This document shows, one piece after another, positions 43,105-52,017 of a stretch of 64,000 bases of DNA. The DNA comes from Nostoc sp. UHCC 0870 (GTDB lineage: Bacteria > Cyanobacteriota > Cyanobacteriia > Cyanobacteriales > Nostocaceae), in NCBI RefSeq assembly GCF_022063185.1, contig NZ_CP091913.1:6115141-6179140 (forward strand), written 5' to 3'. Every line of letters starts with the position of its first letter. Within the stretch, counting starts at the first letter, position 1. The position numbers and the translations under genes were made by a program. Below the pieces are notes generated by a model. The model made no database searches. It was not told where the DNA came from and worked only from the letters and a program-made list of their open reading frames with translations.

Positions 43105-44454
43105 ATGTTGATGCTGAATAGGTTACCTGTAAATTGGTTAAATCGACCATATATTGATTTAGGTGACTTTAATATTGGTGCATTTCATCTCTATGGAATT
43201 GAGTTTAATTATCGTAATTTAGTTAGTGAAAAACCTATTAGCACAGGGCCATTTCAGCATAATGTTCAGGTTAATCTTCCTCCATCCTTTAGAGACAGTT
43301 TGTTAAGAGAAACTGGCTTATTACAGTATCAAGTTAAAAATCCTTTAGAACTAAGCACTGAGTTACGCACAGAAAGATGGCATAAGCTATGTGAATATTT
43401 GACACACTATCAAGAACTACCAACCGTGATGAAGTTCAGAGTTATCAGTCTGTTAAAAGGTCTATGTTTAGATGAGGCGGTATTAGAATATGTACCGGAG
43501 ATGTCAGCTTCAGAAATAGCGCAAGATCCTATATTAGCAGCCTTGGCTTTTTCCCGATCCATGTGCAGTTTAATGATTAATCTTGATTCTGGCACAGTTC
43601 AAAACTTAAGTGAATTGGAACTGATTGCTAATTATGCTCCATCTGGAACTCAAACAAAATTTGGTGCGGCTCTTCAGTTGGTAGTGCAGTATGCAAAAAC
43701 ATTTAGGAATTTAGCACAGGCGGAATATTGGAGGGAAATAGCTACCCAAGAACTGAAGAATTTAAAATCGTCTTTGGATGAGTTTACCTATACTCGCCTA
43801 CTGAGTATTTATTACAGAGCCGTGGTTTTTGTACCGCTTATCAAGAATGATCAACAACAAGTTATTCAGGAAATGGATCTGAGTGAATCTTATGGAAATA
43901 GATTAATTTTAATTGCTAGTAATGACAATGAAAAAATAGTAGCTGATGAAAATCTCAATATAGTTTTTGAGAGTAGAACGAAAGAAGCCTTGTGGCTTGG
44001 TGATATAGATTTAGCCGAAGAGCGATCGCAAAAACTCACCCAGATGGATAAATTAGATCCTAGATACCGTCTAGAGTTGGGAGAAATTTACATCAAGCAG
44101 GGTAAAATAGCAGCAGCTGCTCAGATGTATCGTTCCGCAGCCAGACTAGGGCCACCAGGAACAGAGATAGCTTGGTTTATGGCAGGTCAATGTCATGAGC
44201 AACTAGGTGAAATAGATATAGCTTGTGATTGTTACCTCGCTGCTATACAGATGGATTCATTAGCTATTTCTGCTGTAGAGCGACTTAATCTTTTAGCTCC
44301 GCGTTTGGGGGATTTAGCTCTTACCCAATGGAGCAATATCCGCTTATCAGAATTACGAGAACAGCAAGAAATTATAGCCAATCAACCCACAACTTCTTAC
44401 ATACCAGAAGCCTCTTCTGAGTTGAAGAAAGCCGCAGAAAAAATCATGGTTTAG
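43105..44454 (+). CDS. TPR-containing protein next to the peptide precursor
   Basis: 449 residues. GGAGGA lies nine bases before the ATG at 43105. The N-terminal 300 residues show no family I know (LNRPYIDLGDFNIGAFHLYGIEF, then helical arrays). The C-terminal part has TPR-like helix pairs (YRLELGEIYIKQGKIAAAAQMYRSAARLGP, AWFMAGQCHEQLGEIDIACDCYLAAIQMD). No signal peptide or membrane helix is seen. Being directly behind the precursor on the same strand, it could be a substrate adaptor, an unrecognised modifying protein or an immunity factor; none of these is shown. A terminator follows. Confidence 0.75.
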   Translation: MLMLNRLPVNWLNRPYIDLGDFNIGAFHLYGIEFNYRNLVSEKPISTGPFQHNVQVNLPPSFRDSLLRETGLLQYQVKNPLELSTELRTERWHKLCEYLTHYQELPTVMKFRVISLLKGLCLDEAVLEYVPEMSASEIAQDPILAALAFSRSMCSLMINLDSGTVQNLSELELIANYAPSGTQTKFGAALQLVVQYAKTFRNLAQAEYWREIATQELKNLKSSLDEFTYTRLLSIYYRAVVFVPLIKNDQQQVIQEMDLSESYGNRLILIASNDNEKIVADENLNIVFESRTKEALWLGDIDLAEERSQKLTQMDKLDPRYRLELGEIYIKQGKIAAAAQMYRSAARLGPPGTEIAWFMAGQCHEQLGEIDIACDCYLAAIQMDSLAISAVERLNLLAPRLGDLALTQWSNIRLSELREQQEIIANQPTTSYIPEASSELKKAAEKIMV

Positions 44455-44521
44455 TCATTTTGTAATATATCTGCCTAACATAGCTCAATACGGTTCGGAT
44501 TAACCCAAAATTCTCATGTAG

Positions 44522-44546
44522 AGACGCGATTTATCGCGTCTTTTAA
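44522..44546 (+). terminator. Rho-independent terminator behind the TPR gene
   Basis: AGACGCGAT 44522-44530 pairs with ATCGCGTCT 44533-44541 and is followed by TTTT, 68 bases behind the stop. Confidence 0.8.
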
Positions 44547-44727
44547 CACTAATTATCTACACTAATAAACCTTAAAGGTCAAAAAAATATCCAAAATGTA
44601 GTGGCGTGACCAGACTAAAATGTTGCAATAGAAATTAGTTTTATCCGCGTTCATTGGCGTTTATCTGCGGTTAATTTTTCCAATCTAATGCACTATTTTA
44701 GCCTAGACAAGCCACTACTAGCAGTCA

Positions 44728-45465
44728 CTAATCAAGCTGAAGAGTAAGTTCAACTTGCTCACTTTGGGTTTTAAGCCATTCATAATACAACTGTGCAGAA
44801 ATTTCTTGACGTAACTTTTCATCTAGTTGTCTTTGCACAATCTCCTCTACAAAAATTAAATGCACACCTTTAGCTGTCACAATAGGCTTTAAAAGCTGTG
44901 GGGGTTTAGCTGCAAACACAGCAGTAGAAACTTCCACACTTAAATCTTGACGATGAACTAACCCTATATACCCACATTTACGCCGTAATTCTACATCTTG
45001 AATATATTTGTGGGCAACATCAAAGAAGCTCGTTTCATCTTCTTTAATTGCATAAAAAAGTTCCCAAGCTAAATCTTCATCATCTAACATCACCTCATAC
45101 ATAACTGCACCCTGATAATCTAGTTGACGCTCATAAAAGTATGGTTCAGCTTGATTTGTAAATAAATGAGCGGACAACTTACTAGAAAGTAAATTTATAT
45201 AGACAATATGTTCAAAATCATCTAAAGATAAATGATTTTTTTCTAGCCATTTCCAAGTCTCTTCAGCATTGAGAAGATTATTCATCAATCGCATTTGATC
45301 TGCTGCTTTTTGTAGTTCTTCTGTTTCAATTTTGATACCTAATTCAGCCGCAGACTTTTCAATAATTGTTCGCGTGATAATCTGCTGAATAATATCAGGT
45401 ATATGACCTAATATTTTTATTTGCTGCACAAGATCATTATTGGTGATATTAATAGATTGTGACAT
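44728..45465 (-). CDS. Parvulin/PpiC-like peptidyl-prolyl isomerase-type protein of the export operon
   Basis: 245 residues from ATG 45465, with GGAAAAAT upstream; an ATG at 45480 adds five. The N-terminal half is helical like the SurA N-domain (IIQQIITRTIIEKSAAELGI, WLEKNHLSLDDFEHIVY). The C-terminal part has the parvulin-type layout (YEVMLDDEDLAWELFYAIKED, KCGYIGLVHRQDLSVEVSTAVF, GVHLIFVEEI). No signal peptide is visible, so it would act in the cytosol, perhaps keeping the precursor export-ready. Such proteins often accompany HlyD and C39 transporters in cyanobacterial bacteriocin clusters. It is the last gene of the minus-strand operon. Confidence 0.8.
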   Translation of the reverse strand: MSQSINITNNDLVQQIKILGHIPDIIQQIITRTIIEKSAAELGIKIETEELQKAADQMRLMNNLLNAEETWKWLEKNHLSLDDFEHIVYINLLSSKLSAHLFTNQAEPYFYERQLDYQGAVMYEVMLDDEDLAWELFYAIKEDETSFFDVAHKYIQDVELRRKCGYIGLVHRQDLSVEVSTAVFAAKPPQLLKPIVTAKGVHLIFVEEIVQRQLDEKLRQEISAQLYYEWLKTQSEQVELTLQLD

Positions 45466-45600
45466 AATATTTTTCCACATTTTATCAATGAAAGTTTACA
45501 AAAAGTCTTTGATTGGATATCTTACCCATAGATAAATTGATGGTCTTCTATGGGTTTCATTGTCAGTCAACATTCAACACAAATATTAGTGAGGAATCAA

Positions 45601-47109
45601 TTAAAATTTCAAACCACCTGCTTGTAATTGTCTGAATGGGTCAAGTAGAAAATCAATAATTCGTCTTTGACGCACAATTACTTCTGCCCTTGCTGTCTCT
45701 CCTGGACGAAGAGGAATGCACTTATTATCACTCTTAATACAATGCTGTTTGAGAGCAATTTCTAAGTTATAAGCTGCAACTTTTCCATTAGCAGTATCCA
45801 CTTCTGTAGTAGTAGGAGAAATACTAATTAATTCTCCTACTACTACACCATACTTTTGGAAAGGATAAGCATCAAATTTGAGTTTGACTGGTAATCCTTT
45901 CCGCAAAGAACCACTTTCTGTAGTTGGCATTTGCGCCCGAATTATTAATGCTGAACCAACAGGCGCAATTTCTGCTATCATTGTTCCCGGTTCAACTACA
46001 GCACCAGCTTTAGCAATAGGTAATTGAAATATACTTCCGCTCTCTGGTGCTTTCAATTCCCGTTGTGCTAATTGAATATTTAAGCCTTCAATCTGTCTTT
46101 GAGTTTGGGCAATTTCTGCATTGAGTGTGGTAATTTCTGTTTGGAGATTTTTTTGTTGTTCCTCAATTCGTAACAAGGCTAACTGAGCCGAACGAGTTAA
46201 GGTTTGATAACTGCGTTGTTGTTCATTCAGGCGTAATTGTGCTTGGGTAATATCCGCCTTTCCTTGTTTGACAACTCGCTCATAACTACTCTGCTGTTCT
46301 GCTACACGTAGCTTGGCTTGTTGAATATCTGACTGACTTTGTGCAAACAATTTTTGCTTTTCTTTCGCTAGTTCTTGCTTTTCCACAAAGTTAACTTCGG
46401 GGATGACTCCTTCTTGATAAAGTTTACGATATCTGGCTTGTTCTTGTTGTGCGATCGCCAAACTACTCTGCATTAAATTACTTGCTGTTTTACTATGCCC
46501 AAAATTTTGTTTAGCCTGATTTACCTGAGTCATTTTTTCGGATTTTTGTAACTCATAGGCATTAGTTAAAGCAATTAAATTTTGACTTGCTTGGTCTATT
46601 TGGGACTGCTTTTCTAATGCTTGAGATTGATTTTGTTGCTGCTGAGTAGTGAAAGCAACTACCAACTGATTCTGAGAAGATTTTAACTGTGATCGCCTGT
46701 TTAATTGCCCCTCTAATTTATCTTGTATTTGTCGTAATTCTGCTTGAATTAAATCTGTATCTAACAACAGTAAAGTCTGTCCTTGATTAACTACCTCACC
46801 CTCTCTGACTCGAATTTCCTTCACAGTTCCAGAAACCGCACTATCTAATCTAATTGTTTTACCTTGAGGTTCAACTCTACCCGCAGCCGTTCCTGTTTCA
46901 TCCACCTGAGATAACATCGCCCAAGGTAAAACCACAGACACAAACACCACCAAAAAATACAGTAAACCCCTAGTCCAAACCTGCGGTACACTATCCAATA
47001 AATCCTTAGTAGCAAAAGACCAATCTGTATTAGCCTCCACTATCGATGCAGATATTACCTCTTCCTGCTCAACTTCATCTGTCACTCTACCATTCCATAA
47101 ATTCGCCAT
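45601..47109 (-). CDS. HlyD-family membrane-fusion (periplasmic adaptor) protein
   Basis: 502 residues. A cytosolic tail is followed by one membrane helix near 50-68 (GLLYFLVVFVSVVLPWAML). The first lipoyl half is GRVEPQGKTIRLDSAVSGTV...REGEVVNQGQTLLLLD, followed by a Gln-rich coiled hairpin of about 200 residues (135-350). The second half is LKAPESGSIFQLPIAKAGAVVEPG, and a beta-barrel end has LRPGETARAEVIVRQRRI. It would link the ABC exporter to an outer-membrane TolC-like channel not found in this window. It lies 48 bases behind the transporter gene. Confidence 0.93.
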   Translation of the reverse strand: MANLWNGRVTDEVEQEEVISASIVEANTDWSFATKDLLDSVPQVWTRGLLYFLVVFVSVVLPWAMLSQVDETGTAAGRVEPQGKTIRLDSAVSGTVKEIRVREGEVVNQGQTLLLLDTDLIQAELRQIQDKLEGQLNRRSQLKSSQNQLVVAFTTQQQQNQSQALEKQSQIDQASQNLIALTNAYELQKSEKMTQVNQAKQNFGHSKTASNLMQSSLAIAQQEQARYRKLYQEGVIPEVNFVEKQELAKEKQKLFAQSQSDIQQAKLRVAEQQSSYERVVKQGKADITQAQLRLNEQQRSYQTLTRSAQLALLRIEEQQKNLQTEITTLNAEIAQTQRQIEGLNIQLAQRELKAPESGSIFQLPIAKAGAVVEPGTMIAEIAPVGSALIIRAQMPTTESGSLRKGLPVKLKFDAYPFQKYGVVVGELISISPTTTEVDTANGKVAAYNLEIALKQHCIKSDNKCIPLRPGETARAEVIVRQRRIIDFLLDPFRQLQAGGLKF

Positions 47110-47157
47110 AATCTCTCCTAAAAAACTCTCTACCCCTGCTTCCCTACCTGCCGATTC

Positions 47158-49869
47158 TTACTCCTTACCTCCAAACTGCTGCTGATTGAGGTAGAAATAA
47201 TGTCCACGCTTCGCCATCAACTCCTCATGATTACCACTTTCAATCAACATACCTCTATCTAAAACCAAAATCAAATCTGCATTTTTGATAGTAGACAGAC
47301 GATGGGCAATTACTAAAGAAGTTCTTCCTTGAAGAATAGTTTTCAAATTCTGTTGGATAATTCTCTCTGACTCAGTATCAAGATGGGAAGTAGCTTCATC
47401 TAAAATCAACAGTCGAGGATTACCTAACAAAGCCCGTGCGATCGCAATTCTTTGCCTTTGCCCACCAGATAACAACCCACCACCTTCACCAATTTGAGTT
47501 TCATAACCCATAGGTAACTTTTCAATAAACTCATCTGCACCAGCTAACTTAGCGGCCTCTATAATCTCAGCTAAACTTGCTTGAGGATGTGCCAAACTAA
47601 TATTTTCTCTGATTGTATTTCCAAACAAAAAAGTATCTTGATCAACTACTCCCACCTGCTGACGTAGGGAATGTAAAGAGATATTATTCATATCATGACC
47701 ATCAATTAAAATTCTGCCCTCTGTAGGTGGATATAAACCTAAAACTAACTTAGAAATTGTCGTTTTTCCAGAACCACTACGCCCTACCAAAGCAGCCATC
47801 TGTCCCGGTTTAATTGTGAAACTCAGATTTTCTAAAATATTTATATCACTTTCTGCATGATAACGAAATGTGACATATTCAAAGCAAATATTCCCTTGAA
47901 TTATCGGTAAATTTTGCTTTATTTCTATTCTTAAATCCTCTTCTAACTCTGTATCTAACACATCATTAATGCGTTCAGCAGCAATAATCACTTCCTGTAA
48001 CTCATTCCACAGCACAGTTAATCTTTGAAAAGGGCGAATAATATTACCCAGCAACATATTAAATGCTACTAATTGCCCAATGGTTAATTGCTGTTCAATG
48101 ACTAAATATGCTCCATACCACAATAAGGCAGTAGATACAACAGCTTCAATCGTATTACTAAAAATTTGCAATCGATTGCCAATCATTTGTCCAGAAAAAC
48201 TGGTTTTCACTGACTTTTGTAACAACTCTTCCCAATGCCAACGGACAGTTTGCTCCACTGCTGTCGATTTGACTGTACTTATACCAGTCAGTGCTTCAAT
48301 TAAATAACTGCTTTCTTTCGCTACCGCCTGAAATATTTCTCTAGAAATCCTTTGTAAAAATGGTGTAGCTATCAACGCTAATAAGAAAAATGGCGGCACA
48401 ATTATCAAAGATAGCAAAGCCATGCGCCAACTGTACCAAAACATTAATCCTAGATAAATTACAACAGTAATTAAATCGAGGACAATTGATAATGCCTCCC
48501 CAGAAAGAAATCTTTTGATTTTACTGTTTTCTTGTAAACGAGAAATAATATCTCCTACATAACGGGTTTCAAAAAAATTCAACCGTAGCTGCAAAACGTG
48601 CCGAATAAATGCTACCACTAAGGCAACATCTATCCTATTAGCAGTGTGGTCTAGAAGATATTGCCTTAAGCCAATTATGGCTACACGAAAGAGACTAAAA
48701 ATCATCAAACCCAACCCTACTGCCGTTAAGGTGAGTTGTGAACCTTGTACTACTACGCTATCTAAAATTAACTGGGTAAATAGCGGGGTAATCAGTCCAA
48801 ATATCTGAATAAAAATGGAAGCAATAAAAACTTCCAAAATCACCACATAATGGGGCTTGACTAACTCAAAAAATTGCCAGAATGGTGTGGTAATTTCTTG
48901 AGCATCTTTAAATAAAGCTGTAGGTTCTAATAACAGTGCATAACCAGTCCAGTCTGCTTGGAATTGTCGATGTGTCAGAGTGCGCTGACCAATAGCAGGA
49001 TCGGCAACAATTACGTGTTTACTGTTAATTTCATAGACAACGATATAGTGCTTCCCTTCCCAATGGACAATAGCAGGTAGTTTTTGCTTTGCCAATTGAT
49101 TAAAACTAGCTTTCACAGGCCTAGTATTCAAGCCTAAACTTTCCGCAGCTACTGTTAACCCGCGCAGAGATGCCCCATTCCGGTCAACATTAGCAATATC
49201 TCGCAAGCGGTTCACACTAAATTGCTTACCCCAATAACGCGCCACCATCACCAGACAAGCTGCGCCACAGTCAGAAGAACTCTGTTGGGCAAAAAAAGGA
49301 AAGCGTCGAGTTACTCGTTGTAATAGATGACGAACTCTTTGGGTAGGAGTTGGAAAGTAAGCCTTGTTAATCTTTTTCTCTAGTTTGCTCTTAGTTATAG
49401 ATGGTGCTGGTGTCGGTAATATTTTCTGTTGGTCTTCTTCATTAGACTTGACCAATAAAGAATTTACAGCTTGGGCTTGAGTTTTTAAATATTGATTGAT
49501 TTCGGGATATTTCCCCGTCAAATGAGCAACAATTTCACCTGGAATCAAACACAGGTGGAGATTTTTACTGGCCCTAGCTGTGTAAGGAATAAAGTTGTCA
49601 TCAGGAAACAAGGTAAAATGCCCAAATACTCCTCCAATTTCTAAGGTACTAATTAATTCTCCCGTCTCATCTAATAACCTAACTTTGCCAGATAAAACTA
49701 TATAAAGACCACTATTAACCTCACTTCCTGGAAAAAATTTCCCTATTGTCGGTTCTAAATATTGAAATTTCTCTTCATAGGTTTGTAATTCTACTTCTGA
49801 AACAGGATAACCAAGGGTATTTCTCAGCAGTTCTAAGGAAACGCTGGTCATAGATGAATTTTGCACCAT
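47158..49869 (-). CDS. Peptidase C39-containing ABC exporter with N-terminal cyclic-nucleotide-binding domain
   Basis: 903 residues. A CRP-like cNMP-binding domain is at about 35-135 (FFPGSEVNSGLYIVLSGKVRLL). The C39 peptidase at about 190-320 has Cys201 in SSDCGAACL, His274 in GKHYIVVYE and Asp290 in VADPAIGQ, a complete triad. The membrane domain (340-630) has about six helices. The ATPase has GRSGSGKTT at 696-704, LLSGGQRQRIAIARALL and LLILDEATSHLD. It cuts leader peptides at double glycine and exports the core. The CNB-C39-ABC order recalls HetC-like exporters of heterocystous cyanobacteria. It is first in the minus-strand operon with hlyD and the parvulin-like gene. Confidence 0.95.
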   Translation of the reverse strand: MVQNSSMTSVSLELLRNTLGYPVSEVELQTYEEKFQYLEPTIGKFFPGSEVNSGLYIVLSGKVRLLDETGELISTLEIGGVFGHFTLFPDDNFIPYTARASKNLHLCLIPGEIVAHLTGKYPEINQYLKTQAQAVNSLLVKSNEEDQQKILPTPAPSITKSKLEKKINKAYFPTPTQRVRHLLQRVTRRFPFFAQQSSSDCGAACLVMVARYWGKQFSVNRLRDIANVDRNGASLRGLTVAAESLGLNTRPVKASFNQLAKQKLPAIVHWEGKHYIVVYEINSKHVIVADPAIGQRTLTHRQFQADWTGYALLLEPTALFKDAQEITTPFWQFFELVKPHYVVILEVFIASIFIQIFGLITPLFTQLILDSVVVQGSQLTLTAVGLGLMIFSLFRVAIIGLRQYLLDHTANRIDVALVVAFIRHVLQLRLNFFETRYVGDIISRLQENSKIKRFLSGEALSIVLDLITVVIYLGLMFWYSWRMALLSLIIVPPFFLLALIATPFLQRISREIFQAVAKESSYLIEALTGISTVKSTAVEQTVRWHWEELLQKSVKTSFSGQMIGNRLQIFSNTIEAVVSTALLWYGAYLVIEQQLTIGQLVAFNMLLGNIIRPFQRLTVLWNELQEVIIAAERINDVLDTELEEDLRIEIKQNLPIIQGNICFEYVTFRYHAESDINILENLSFTIKPGQMAALVGRSGSGKTTISKLVLGLYPPTEGRILIDGHDMNNISLHSLRQQVGVVDQDTFLFGNTIRENISLAHPQASLAEIIEAAKLAGADEFIEKLPMGYETQIGEGGGLLSGGQRQRIAIARALLGNPRLLILDEATSHLDTESERIIQQNLKTILQGRTSLVIAHRLSTIKNADLILVLDRGMLIESGNHEELMAKRGHYFYLNQQQFGGKE

Positions 49870-49881
49870 ACAGTTAGGATT

Positions 49882-50002
49882 TAAGTAGAACGATTTGAAA
49901 ACAGGAAAATATGGTAAGTAATGTAAGAAGATTGGCCTTGAGTTTCTAATAAGGACTTCAGTCCTTATTAGAAACCTTTAATTATTTATGCCGTTCTACT
50001 TA
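49882..50002. repeat. MITE (taagtagaacg ends), copy 2
   Basis: TAAGTAGAACG 49882-49892 and CGTTCTACTTA 49992-50002 are the same exact ends as in the 39048-39193 copy. The centre carries aataaggacttcagtccttatt. Its right end provides the stop codon of the HTH gene next door. Confidence 0.85.
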
Positions 50003-50562
50003 GTCTCGAATTTTATGAAGTGAATTGGTAATATTTCACCGATATCTAGAAGATTTTCAGAGGAAATATCTGTAATAAAAATTTGTGAACTTTGAGCGTT
50101 TGGTATTGTATTATCTGGTAAATTTCTGGTTTTTGGTTTGGTTGATAATCCCATTTGTTTGAGTAAGCGTTTGATATGACAATCACTGACTTTTACTCCA
50201 AACTCTTGGGTTAAATGTTTGTTTAACCAGTTCGCTGTCCAGCGTCGAAAACCATAACCATAATCACGAGGATCAGCATTTACTAGCTCTTTTAAACGTT
50301 CTAAGTATTCTTCATTAACCGCTTTAGGACGACCAATTCGTGAAGTTTCCCATTGGTGTGCCATACCACTACGGGCAATATGTATCCAATGTCTTGCTGT
50401 AGCTGCACAGCATCCTAATGTACGACAAATTTCTGTTTGTGATTTTCCTTCATCAGCCAGCAACATAATTTGGATACGCTGGCGATATAACTCAGGTAAA
50501 TCTTCTTCCAGATTTTTTAACAATAGCTTGCGTTGAAATGGAGTTAAAAATTTACCAGACAT
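49996..50562 (-). CDS. Solitary IS630-type winged-HTH protein (possibly domesticated regulator)
   Basis: 188 residues. It opens MSGKFLTPFQRKLLLKNLEE. An HTH follows (KSQTEICRTLGCCAATARHWIHIA), then IGRPKAVNEEYLERLKELV and a second winged helix with RRWTANWLNKHLTQEFGVKVSD and IKRLLKQMGLS. This is the DNA-binding half of an IS630-type transposase without any DDE catalytic domain. A 35-residue unrelated tail follows and stops in a MITE end. No terminal repeats surround it. It is upstream of the C39 exporter operon on the same strand. It may be a transposase-derived regulator or simply a remnant. Confidence 0.65.
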   Translation of the reverse strand: MSGKFLTPFQRKLLLKNLEEDLPELYRQRIQIMLLADEGKSQTEICRTLGCCAATARHWIHIARSGMAHQWETSRIGRPKAVNEEYLERLKELVNADPRDYGYGFRRWTANWLNKHLTQEFGVKVSDCHIKRLLKQMGLSTKPKTRNLPDNTIPNAQSSQIFITDISSENLLDIGEILPIHFIKFETK

Positions 50563-51323
50563 ACTTTAGCCAAAAAAAATTAGATGTTATTTCTACTAAT
50601 CAGTAGCTATGCGAGAATTTACGCAAACTGCAATGAAAATTAAAGCTTGATGAAGATGTTTTACTCCACCACAGGCGATGATCTACAAGATACTGCATAA
50701 ACGCATAAATCTATGTATAACAACGTGAGGTGAATCCTATGCGGCTAATGACGCAAAAAATACGTTATTGTTGCCTAAATTTGCAATCATTACTGACTAG
50801 AAGCAATTTTTATTTAGCATGAAATGACATCAAAGGATCGATAAACTCCACAATACAGAGTACAAAAAGTGTAGTAATTTTGCATTCGCCTTTTATGCTC
50901 ATCAAAATGCACCATTCATAACTTTCTAGTAGATATTTATGTAATAAATATTGCAGAAAACTGCATCATGAATCATGATGAAACATTTATGTATGCAGAG
51001 GATTAGAGGCGTAATTATTTGTATATTTTCTTGGATGATATGGTATCTTTTGAATGTAATAGTGTACTTATCTTTGTAAGTACACTAAGGCTAGCGATCC
51101 TATCGATGCAACTCATGCACAGGAAAACTGATATCAAATTACTATGTTTAATCAGTACTAAATATGTGCAATTAAATCTCATAACCGTTTAACAAATCCT
51201 GACAACCCATCAATTATCTCTAACCGCCCACCTTTTCCCTGTGTTTCTGGAAAATAGCTGACAGGGGGTGTGTTACCCGCTAGGAGTGAAAGCAACATTT
51301 TTTCTTCTTCTACACCCCACTCC

Positions 51324-51434
51324 CTAGTACCGCTACGCGGAAGTCAAAAGTCAAAAATCAAAAGTCAAAAGCTCTATATCTTAAGGCTTTGAACGATTGA
51401 TAATGGTCTGTTTATTTACGCCGTGCTGTACTAG
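51324..51434. repeat. MITE (ctagtac ends), copy 1
   Basis: CTAGTAC 51324-51330 and GTACTAG 51428-51434 flank caaaagt heptamers and aatggtctgtttatttacgc. The copy at 51772-51882 has the same ends and the same right-hand block. The surrounding gap 50563-52017 has no gene I can support; it holds AT-rich DNA and a small hairpin near 51060-51085 (tgtacttatctttgtaagtaca). Confidence 0.75.
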
Positions 51435-51771
51435 TTGTCTTGCAACTGACTTCTACATAAAAACTTATATAAACAATAGATTTTTATATGGAAATAAAAT
51501 ACTAATTTATATTTAATGATTTTTCAATTTGGTATATGTTATTTATCATTCAAATCAGGTATAGCAACTAGTAAACAAAGCTTTGTAACCCTGGGATAAT
51601 CTGTAATTCAATTAAGTGTTAAATGCTAGATTAAATTTCTACTATTCCCAATTTTTTATTTTCCATCCCCCAGGATGATCCTAATTGGAGATAATAGAGT
51701 TAAGCTAGATTACGCTACTATTGTTGCCAAAATGTTTTTTGTAACTTAAATAACAAAAAAAGTACATGATA

Positions 51772-51882
51772 CTAGTACCGCAAGGCGGAATTCAAAATTC
51801 AAAATTCAAAATTCAAAATGAATACAGCGTAAGCGTTTCATTGATTTGGAATGGTCTGTTTATTTCCGCCGTGTTGTACTAG
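51772..51882. repeat. MITE (ctagtac ends), copy 2
   Basis: CTAGTAC 51772-51778 and GTACTAG 51876-51882 surround aattcaa heptamers and aatggtctgtttatttccgccgtg. It is the same length (111 bp) as copy 1, although the heptamer filling differs. Confidence 0.75.
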
Positions 51883-52017
51883 TCAAATTCGGTAGATGGC
51901 TGTTGATAATTATATATATTCTTTTTAACAGCGTCTCTACATAAGGGTTTTTGGCTTATCTCAACTGTATTGAAACATAAGCCTGATGACTGATAACTAG
52001 TTTAAATAATACTCTCT

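Noticed and set aside
50738..50821. 27-codon frame with a good GAGGTGA site, considered as a second peptide precursor
   Set aside because: No double-glycine motif, no leader-like acidic helix and no similarity to the 42725 precursor.
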